Shown: piece by piece, positions 1-5,160 of the stretch | How positions within the stretch are numbered: position 1 is the stretch's first letter | Layout: every line of letters starts with the position of its first letter | Source: an uncultured Clostridia bacterium | GTDB lineage: Bacteria; Bacillota; Clostridia; Oscillospirales; Oscillospiraceae | Reading direction: 5' to 3' | Length of the DNA: 5,160 nt | NCBI GenBank assembly: GCA_937858235.1 | Contig: CALLZZ010000344.1 | Coordinates: forward strand, 1-5,160 | Program-made: the position numbers and the translations under genes | Notes under the pieces: model-generated | Told to the model about the DNA's origin: nothing | Database searches by the model: none | The model's input: the letters and a program-made list of their open reading frames with translations, nothing else

Positions 1-1
1 T

Positions 2-2704
2 TCAGATGCGACGAAGCTCGCGCTTGATTTGTGCCTGTTCATCAACGGCCTGCCGGTTATCACGATAGAGCTCAAGAACCATTTCACCGGGCAGACAACG
101 GCAGATGCAGTCGAGCAGTACAAGGAAGACCGCAGTCCGCGCGATATGCTTTTCTCTTTCAAGCGCTGCATGGTGCATTTCGCTGTTGATGATCAGACTA
201 TCATGTTCTGCACGAAGCTCGCCGGGAAGGACAGTTGGTTTCTGCCATTCAACAAGGGCTATAACGATGGTGCAGGCAATCCGCCGAATCCGGACGGCAT
301 CATGACGGACTATCTGTGGAAGGATATTCTGACCAAGTGGAAGCTCTCCCGCATTATCGAGAACTACGCACAGGTTGTTGTAGATGAAGATCCGGATACG
401 AAGAAGAAAACGGTGAAGCAGATTTGGCCGCGCTATCATCAACTTGACTGCGTGGAGAAGCTCCTCGCGGACGTGAAGCAGAATGGTGTCGGCAAACGGT
501 ACCTCATCCAGCACAGCGCAGGCTCCGGAAAATCAAACTCTATCGCTTGGCTTGCTCATCAGCTGATCGGGCTTGAGCAGGACGGCCACCCGATGATCGA
601 CTCTGTAATTGTGGTTACCGACCGGCGGATTCTGGACAAACAGATCCGCGACACGATCAAGCAGTTCATGCAGGTAAAGAACACGGTCGTGTGGGCGCAG
701 CATTCTGGCGACCTCAAAAAGGCAATTCAGGACGGTAAGCGGATTATTATTACGACGGTTGAGAAGTTTCCGTACATCTCGCAGGAAATCGGTCAGGAGC
801 ACATTCATAATAAATTCGCTATCATTATCGATGAGGCGCACTCTGGTCAGAGCGGGCGCAATTCCGCGAATATGAATCTGGCGCTTTCCGGCATGGCTTC
901 TGATAATGAAATGGACAACGAGGACAAGATAAATGCCATCGTCGAAGGTCGGAAGCTCGTAAAGACCGCGAGCTATTTTGCGTTCACCGCGACTCCAAAG
1001 AACAAGACCGAGGAGGTTTTCGGAACGCCATATGAAGAGGATGGCGAAATCAAGCACAGGCCTTTCCATGTTTACACCATGAAGCAGGCCATTCAGGAAG
1101 GCTTCATCCTTGACGTCTTGAAGAACTATGCGGCGATCGACAGCTGGTACAAGATTGCCAAGAAGGTCGAGGACGATCCGATGTTCGACAAGAAGCGCGC
1201 CCAGAAAAAACTGCGTTCCTTTGTCGAGGGGAATCCGGATGTCATCGCCAAGAAGGCTGCCATGATGGTGGATCACTTCCATGAGCAGATCATCGCTAAG
1301 AAGAAGCTGAACGGAAAGTCCCGCGCAATGGTGGTGACCGCGAGCATCCCACGCTGCATCGAGACCTACTATGCCATCAACAAGTGCCTTGCAGACAGAC
1401 ATAGTCCGTACAAGGCGATTATCGCTTTCTCCGGCGAGTGCAAATACAACGGACAGGAACCTGCCCTGACGTCGGCAGGACTGAACGGGTTCCCGGACGC
1501 CAAGATCCCGAAGGAGTTCAAGAAAGATCCGTATCGTCTTCTGGTAGTTGCAGACATGTTCCAGACCGGATTTGATGAGCCACTTCTGCAGACCATGTAC
1601 GTGGATAAGCCGCTTTATGACATTGCGGCAGTGCAGACGCTTTCCCGTCTGAACCGCGCGGCTCCCGGGAAGGACGAAGTCTATGTGCTGGACTTTGCAA
1701 ACAAGACGTCGACGATTCAGGACGCCTTCTCGAAGTTCTACAGGACAACGATACTGTCTGGAGAGACTGATCCGAACAAGCTTTACGACCTGATCACGCT
1801 CATGGAGAGCTATCAAGTGTATGACAACGACGATGTAGAGCACGTAGTTGATTTGTTCCTTGGCGGAGCTGAGAGAGACAGGCTTGATCCGCTGTTTGAT
1901 CCGTGCGTGGCCACCTACAACGAACTCCAAACGGACGATCAGATCAAGTTCAAGAGCGCAGCAAAGTCATTTGTCCGTACATACGGTTTCCTTGGTTCCA
2001 TTCTTCCCTATGGAAATGTGGACTGGGAAAAGTTGTCAATATTCCTGAATCTGCTAATACCGAAACTTCCGTCACCTCGTGAGGATGATTTGTCAGAGGG
2101 CATTTTGTCTACGATCGATCTGGACAGTTATCGGAATGAAGCACAGGAGGCCGTGGCCATAAAACTGGAGGATGAGGACGCCGAAATTGCTCCGGTCCCT
2201 GCCGGAAAGGTCGGCCATATCGTTGAGCCGGAACTTGATCCGCTTTCCAAGATCATCATGGATTTCAACGATATGTTCGGAAACATCCAGTGGAATGACG
2301 CTGATAACGTACAGCGCCAGATCCTCCAGATTCCGGCGATGGTTTCTCGTGACGAGAAATACCAGAATGCCATGAAGAATTCTGATGAGCAGGAAGCCCG
2401 AACAGAAAGCGAGCGCGCCCTGCAGAAGGTCATCTTCTCCATCATGGCGGACAACATGGAGCTCTTTAAGCAGTTTCAGGACAATCCGTCGTTCAAGAAG
2501 TGGCTTACGAATATGGTGTTCAACCTGACGTACAACAAGGAGGGGAAACCGTATGAAGCACCAGACGATTTGGATTCTTCGAAGGTCGCCAGCGACAATT
2601 TCACAAGCTATCGATATCCAACAGAAGCGCCAAGAAGCGGAATGATGGCAGCTGATGGCAAAGTAACGTTCGGCGAAAAGAAGGACAGCGATTCTAAAAA
2701 GTAA
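2..2704 (+). CDS. hsdR: Type I restriction enzyme R subunit (HsdR), 5'-truncated by the window edge
   Basis: This is the ATP-dependent DNA translocase and endonuclease subunit of a type I restriction-modification complex. It works with HsdM and HsdS, which are not in the window, to pull in and cut unmodified DNA. The frame is open from base 2, so the TTG at 29 is not the true start; about 900 codons are visible and perhaps 100-150 N-terminal residues are missing. The nuclease signature is intact: Asp at 26-28, then Glu (68-70) and Lys (74-76) in IELKN, with the D-to-E spacing of 14 residues typical of HsdR, followed by a QYKEDR segment. Superfamily 2 motor motifs follow in order: Walker A AGSGKS (518-535), DEAH (830-841), FTATP (983-997), QTGFDEP (1562-1582) and QTLSRLNR (1634-1657). 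The rest, from about 1750 on, is the helical C-terminal region, ending in a charged Lys/Asp-rich tail and TAA. No frameshift or lost motor residue is seen, so it looks functional. The assignment is firm from family-typical motifs; specificity cannot be inferred without HsdS. Confidence 0.96.
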   Translation, partial: SDATKLALDLCLFINGLPVITIELKNHFTGQTTADAVEQYKEDRSPRDMLFSFKRCMVHFAVDDQTIMFCTKLAGKDSWFLPFNKGYNDGAGNPPNPDGIMTDYLWKDILTKWKLSRIIENYAQVVVDEDPDTKKKTVKQIWPRYHQLDCVEKLLADVKQNGVGKRYLIQHSAGSGKSNSIAWLAHQLIGLEQDGHPMIDSVIVVTDRRILDKQIRDTIKQFMQVKNTVVWAQHSGDLKKAIQDGKRIIITTVEKFPYISQEIGQEHIHNKFAIIIDEAHSGQSGRNSANMNLALSGMASDNEMDNEDKINAIVEGRKLVKTASYFAFTATPKNKTEEVFGTPYEEDGEIKHRPFHVYTMKQAIQEGFILDVLKNYAAIDSWYKIAKKVEDDPMFDKKRAQKKLRSFVEGNPDVIAKKAAMMVDHFHEQIIAKKKLNGKSRAMVVTASIPRCIETYYAINKCLADRHSPYKAIIAFSGECKYNGQEPALTSAGLNGFPDAKIPKEFKKDPYRLLVVADMFQTGFDEPLLQTMYVDKPLYDIAAVQTLSRLNRAAPGKDEVYVLDFANKTSTIQDAFSKFYRTTILSGETDPNKLYDLITLMESYQVYDNDDVEHVVDLFLGGAERDRLDPLFDPCVATYNELQTDDQIKFKSAAKSFVRTYGFLGSILPYGNVDWEKLSIFLNLLIPKLPSPREDDLSEGILSTIDLDSYRNEAQEAVAIKLEDEDAEIAPVPAGKVGHIVEPELDPLSKIIMDFNDMFGNIQWNDADNVQRQILQIPAMVSRDEKYQNAMKNSDEQEARTESERALQKVIFSIMADNMELFKQFQDNPSFKKWLTNMVFNLTYNKEGKPYEAPDDLDSSKVASDNFTSYRYPTEAPRSGMMAADGKVTFGEKKDSDSKK

Positions 2705-2716
2705 ACAGACGCAGAT

Positions 2717-2725
2717 AAAGGGAGG
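2717..2725 (+). promoter_or_regulatory. Strong Shine-Dalgarno site for hamA
   Basis: The purine-rich AAAGGGAGG lies eight bases before the GTG at 2734, inside the 29-base gap after the hsdR stop. It decides the start: the first in-frame ATG is at codon 28 and lacks a comparably placed site. The gap shows no hairpin plus T-run terminator and no convincing -35/-10 pair, so hamA probably relies on read-through transcription from hsdR or further upstream. Confidence 0.8.
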
Positions 2726-2733
2726 CATCAAGC

Positions 2734-3663
2734 GTGGAGTTATCCAAAACTATAAAGGACAAGACATTCGATGATTACTTTACAGAGGTGGAGCATTCCG
2801 AGACGATCAGCGGAATGGTCCGCCCTGGTTCTCTGCGCCTTTTTTGCCTCAACGTCAGAAACGGAAACATCAAATCGTCCGATCTTGAGAAATTTACCAT
2901 GCTCAACATCGGGCAGTATGTGTTCTCTCGGGCAAAGCAGGAGAACTATCGGAATACAGGCAATTTCGACCTTGTGACACAGCAAGCCCTGAGAGCCATG
3001 AGAAAAAGCGCCAAGGCTCGAGACATTGATGCAGGAGAAACGCTCGGCGAGATCATGGTCTATGCTGTCATGGAAGAAAAGCTGAATGCTCATAAGCTCC
3101 TCAGCAAAATCGAACTCAGCGCAGATGCTGCGCAGTATGCGAGCGAGGCCGACGGCATTCATTTCCTGTGCAGGGACGGCAAAACGATCCTCTCCAATCA
3201 GATGGTATTCGGTGCGTCGAGCGTCACTGGAGACATCAAGGACGCCATTGACATCGCTTTTGAGAAGATATCTCGTATTGCAAATCACGAGGATGAAGAG
3301 CTGCTTCTCGTAGAGAAAACAGCACTTGATCGCTTCTATGAAGAAGACGACCTGAAAGTCCTGACCAGCTACGTTATCCCGGAGGAGCACAAAAACGCTG
3401 CCTACGGTACATCCTTCGGAGTGTTCCTCGGATATTCTCTTGGCCTGATCCCGGACGGCTATGACGATGACCAGTTCCGGGACCGCATGCATAAGAAAAT
3501 GATTCGCGACATCAACGCGCACGAAGAATACATAGCTCAAAAGATACGCGATGCAAAACTGCAGAATCACTCGTTCTATTTCTTCACGTTGCCTCTTAAT
3601 CAGGCCAGGGAGGAAAGTGACTTGATCATGCAGCATGTTCTGGAAGGAGATGTCGACCTATGA
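2734..3663 (+). CDS. hamA: HamA-like DUF1837 protein, putative effector of a Hachiman anti-phage system
   Basis: This 309-residue soluble protein has no signal peptide or membrane segment. I recognise it as a DUF1837/HamA family member from the central block: LGEIMVY (E106), SKIEL (124-128), ADGIH (D140), FGASS (159-163) and GDIKDAIDIAF (166-176), the usual order in this PD-(D/E)xK-like fold. Family members such as HamA and E. coli AbpA are encoded beside a helicase and act as nuclease effectors against phages; the helicase gene starts here before hamA ends, which supports the call. The oddity is at residues 161-163, where the ExK catalytic pair is expected on the strand after D140 but Ala and Ser occupy the positions. 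E106 and D140 are kept. It may be a nuclease-deficient version, or a subfamily with migrated catalytic residues; I placed the motif from memory of the family, without an alignment. The GTG start is chosen for its GGAGG site. The family is fairly sure; Hachiman versus AbpAB naming is less so. Confidence 0.85.
   Translation: MELSKTIKDKTFDDYFTEVEHSETISGMVRPGSLRLFCLNVRNGNIKSSDLEKFTMLNIGQYVFSRAKQENYRNTGNFDLVTQQALRAMRKSAKARDIDAGETLGEIMVYAVMEEKLNAHKLLSKIELSADAAQYASEADGIHFLCRDGKTILSNQMVFGASSVTGDIKDAIDIAFEKISRIANHEDEELLLVEKTALDRFYEEDDLKVLTSYVIPEEHKNAAYGTSFGVFLGYSLGLIPDGYDDDQFRDRMHKKMIRDINAHEEYIAQKIRDAKLQNHSFYFFTLPLNQAREESDLIMQHVLEGDVDL
3644..3649 (+). promoter_or_regulatory. Shine-Dalgarno site for hamB within the end of hamA
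   Basis: AAGGAG lies ten bases upstream of the ATG at 3660 and is buried in the last codons of hamA. Together with the ATGA overlap (start 3660-3662, hamA stop 3661-3663) it supports this start for hamB and suggests translational coupling of the two genes, which fits products that form one complex. Confidence 0.75.
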
Positions 3664-5160
3664 CCGTTGAAAAGAGAACACTTGGGTCGGTCATCTTCGC
3701 CGGCATCGACAGCAATCCATACCTTGGGAAACTGTATGCTCGGCTTCTGAAAGGCTATGGCTTGAGTCTCTTCAACTTGAATCAACGAAGCTCGACGGAG
3801 CTGTTCAACGCCAAGGAGAAAACCGACATTTTACGGTTTGCCGACATTCTCTCCAAGTCGAATGATCCAGAGAAGGCAGACGCGCACAAGATATGGGCTC
3901 AGGAAATAGCCATACTGATGCATGAGCTGTATCCGCAGGATTCGCTCGTCAACCTGTACGTCGGAGATGTTTTCTCAAGCGTCGGTAACCACAAGGGACT
4001 CGAGCTTGTAAACAAGGACTATTCTGAGCCGCATGCACTGGAAGAAATTTTCGCACAGTTCAGAGGCGATTACCTCACTATCCCTGCGGAACCCAGCCAA
4101 CGGTTCTTCGGAGAACAGAAGAACGCCTATGACCATCTGACGGACGACTGCTTTAGCTACTCCGCGCCCACTTCGATGGGAAAATCCTTCATTATGAGAA
4201 TGTTCATCAAGGACGAGATCATGCACGGGGCCCAGAAGAACTATGCGCTCATCGTCCCTACCAAGGCGCTGATAAACGAAGTCCGGGCAAAAGTCATAGA
4301 CGATCTTGGCGGAGAAAAGAATACAGAGAAGGTCAACTACCTGAAGCTCCATAACTACAGCGTGGTGACAGCAGCAAGCGACATAGCTCTAGAGGACGAT
4401 AACCGGAACTTCATCCTTGTCATGACGCCGGAGAGACTTCTTTACCTTCTGATAGCGAAGCCTCGCTTTGACCTGGATTATCTGTTCATCGACGAGGCCC
4501 ACAAACTTTCAGGCAAGAACAGTCGAGCGCCTTTCTACTACAAAGTAGTCGACAAGCTCGTGCATCGCCAGAAGAAACCGCACTTCATCTTCGCATCGCC
4601 GAACATACCGAATCCGCAGGTCTATCTGAGATTGATGCTCAATGCGGAGGAAGGCGATGAAGACGCTCTTGCAATCACATACTCGCCGGTTGTTCAGATC
4701 AAATTTCTTGTTGATCTGAAGAAAGGACGAATCGAGGTTTATAACGACCACGCACTTGAAGATCAGTGCCGAATACTTCTCGCCAATGTGCGCGGCAGCG
4801 GTATTGAAGTGAATGACTTCCTGCTGGCTATCGAAACACAGAACAGGAAACTTTCCAAGGAAAAGCGTAAGCAGAGCATCGTTTACTACAACGGACGAGA
4901 CAAGGCCATCAGGGCCGCCTACTCCTTCTATGAGCGGGTAAAACCGAATGGTCCGAGAAATGATCCGCTTCTTGATGCCCTGTCAAAGGACATTCAGGAA
5001 GAAGTCCATCAATGGTACTACCTCGCAGAAATGGTACGTTATGGCATTGCTTACCACATCGGTTATCTTCCGGCATCAATAAGGGCACGGATCGAGGAAC
5101 TTTTTAAATCCGGGAACATCACGGTAATGTTCTGCACCAGTACGCTGCTGGAGGGCGTCA
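3660..5160 (+). CDS. hamB: HamB-like superfamily 2 DExH helicase, 3'-truncated by the window edge
   Basis: This is the likely helicase partner of HamA. In Hachiman the helicase binds HamA and is thought to couple sensing of DNA ends or abnormal DNA to release of the effector. The 500 visible codons begin with about 165 residues lacking helicase motifs, probably a HamA-contacting or regulatory N-terminal domain. Then come Walker A APTSMGKS (169-176, K175), motif Ia VPTKAL, motif Ib TPERL, DEAH (278-281), a divergent motif III ASPNIPN (from 312), SIVYYNGRDKA (406-416, motif IV region), YHIGYLP followed by RARIEELFKSG (from 465), and CTSTLLEGV (492-500, motif V). The YHxGxLP...IExxF...T.tLleGV arrangement resembles Ski2-like helicases. 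Motif VI and the C-terminal half lie beyond the window. The frame is uninterrupted to the last base. The start overlaps the hamA stop by four bases and has its own AAGGAG site. The helicase assignment is very firm; HamB identity rests on the DUF1837 neighbour plus the motif style, and an AbpB-type name is possible. Confidence 0.88.
   Translation, partial: MTVEKRTLGSVIFAGIDSNPYLGKLYARLLKGYGLSLFNLNQRSSTELFNAKEKTDILRFADILSKSNDPEKADAHKIWAQEIAILMHELYPQDSLVNLYVGDVFSSVGNHKGLELVNKDYSEPHALEEIFAQFRGDYLTIPAEPSQRFFGEQKNAYDHLTDDCFSYSAPTSMGKSFIMRMFIKDEIMHGAQKNYALIVPTKALINEVRAKVIDDLGGEKNTEKVNYLKLHNYSVVTAASDIALEDDNRNFILVMTPERLLYLLIAKPRFDLDYLFIDEAHKLSGKNSRAPFYYKVVDKLVHRQKKPHFIFASPNIPNPQVYLRLMLNAEEGDEDALAITYSPVVQIKFLVDLKKGRIEVYNDHALEDQCRILLANVRGSGIEVNDFLLAIETQNRKLSKEKRKQSIVYYNGRDKAIRAAYSFYERVKPNGPRNDPLLDALSKDIQEEVHQWYYLAEMVRYGIAYHIGYLPASIRARIEELFKSGNITVMFCTSTLLEGV
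4693..4720 (+). repeat. Perfect 10-bp inverted repeat with 8-base loop, inside hamB
   Basis: TTCAGATCAA (4693-4702) is exactly complementary to TTGATCTGAA (4711-4720), separated by ATTTCTTG. It lies within the hamB reading frame, in the segment encoding VQIKFLVDLKK between helicase motifs III and IV. There is no T-run after the stem, so it does not look like an intrinsic terminator. It may be a chance product of coding sequence or an mRNA hairpin; no function is assigned. Confidence 0.6.

Noticed and set aside
29..31. TTG as a start codon for hsdR
   Set aside because: The same frame is open upstream to base 2 and encodes conserved residues there, including the catalytic Asp at 26-28, so the real start lies before the window.
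2..514. Minus-strand open frame opposite the hsdR nuclease domain
   Set aside because: The sense frame encodes the intact D...ExK nuclease signature, so the antisense frame is a by-product.
533..1930. Minus-strand open frame of 465 codons opposite hsdR
   Set aside because: It lies wholly antisense to well-conserved hsdR motifs, its translation resembles no protein family I know, and it is explained by codon bias on the coding strand suppressing stops in the opposite frame.
2705..2733. Possible terminator or promoter between hsdR and hamA
   Set aside because: The 29 bases contain no stem with a T-run and no recognisable -35/-10 pair; only the Shine-Dalgarno site is supported.
2740..3636. Minus-strand open frame of 298 codons opposite nearly all of hamA
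   Set aside because: Its extent mirrors hamA, the translation has no recognisable domain, and the sense gene has both a good ribosome site and family motifs. It is an antisense shadow.
3975..4352. Minus-strand open frame of 125 codons opposite hamB
   Set aside because: It overlaps the Walker A region of the helicase in antisense and has no recognisable product; the plus-strand helicase frame runs uninterrupted from 3660 to the window end.

Overview
The window holds three co-directional plus-strand genes packed end to end, with almost no non-coding DNA, and reads as part of a bacterial anti-phage defence island. It opens inside the restriction/translocase subunit (hsdR) of a type I restriction-modification system and closes inside a large superfamily 2 helicase gene. 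Between them lies a DUF1837-family gene. The DUF1837 + helicase pair matches the two-gene Hachiman system (HamA nuclease/effector, HamB helicase); the related E. coli AbpAB pair is the main alternative name.

Layout: positions 2-2704 are hsdR, lacking its N-terminus but retaining the end of the PD-(D/E)xK nuclease domain, the complete helicase motor and the C-terminus. A 29-base gap (2705-2733) contains a strong Shine-Dalgarno site and no visible terminator or promoter. Positions 2734-3663 are the complete hamA, starting at GTG. From 3660 to the window end is hamB, which overlaps the hamA stop codon in an ATGA junction. About 500 codons of hamB are present, covering helicase motifs I to V.

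The spacing suggests that hsdR, hamA and hamB are co-transcribed. The restriction module would cut unmodified incoming DNA. Hachiman would act separately, with the helicase sensing or moving along damaged or abnormal DNA and licensing HamA. The most notable detail is in HamA: where I expect the ExK half of the nuclease signature (residues 161-163) this protein reads A-S-S, so it may be a nuclease-deficient or divergent effector.

The host is a bacterium of moderate GC content with strong GGAGG-type ribosome sites. A mid-GC Firmicute, such as a gut clostridial or negativicute lineage, is plausible, but this is an impression from composition and protein style, not a firm assignment. No tRNA, rRNA, CRISPR array, insertion sequence or attachment site was seen.
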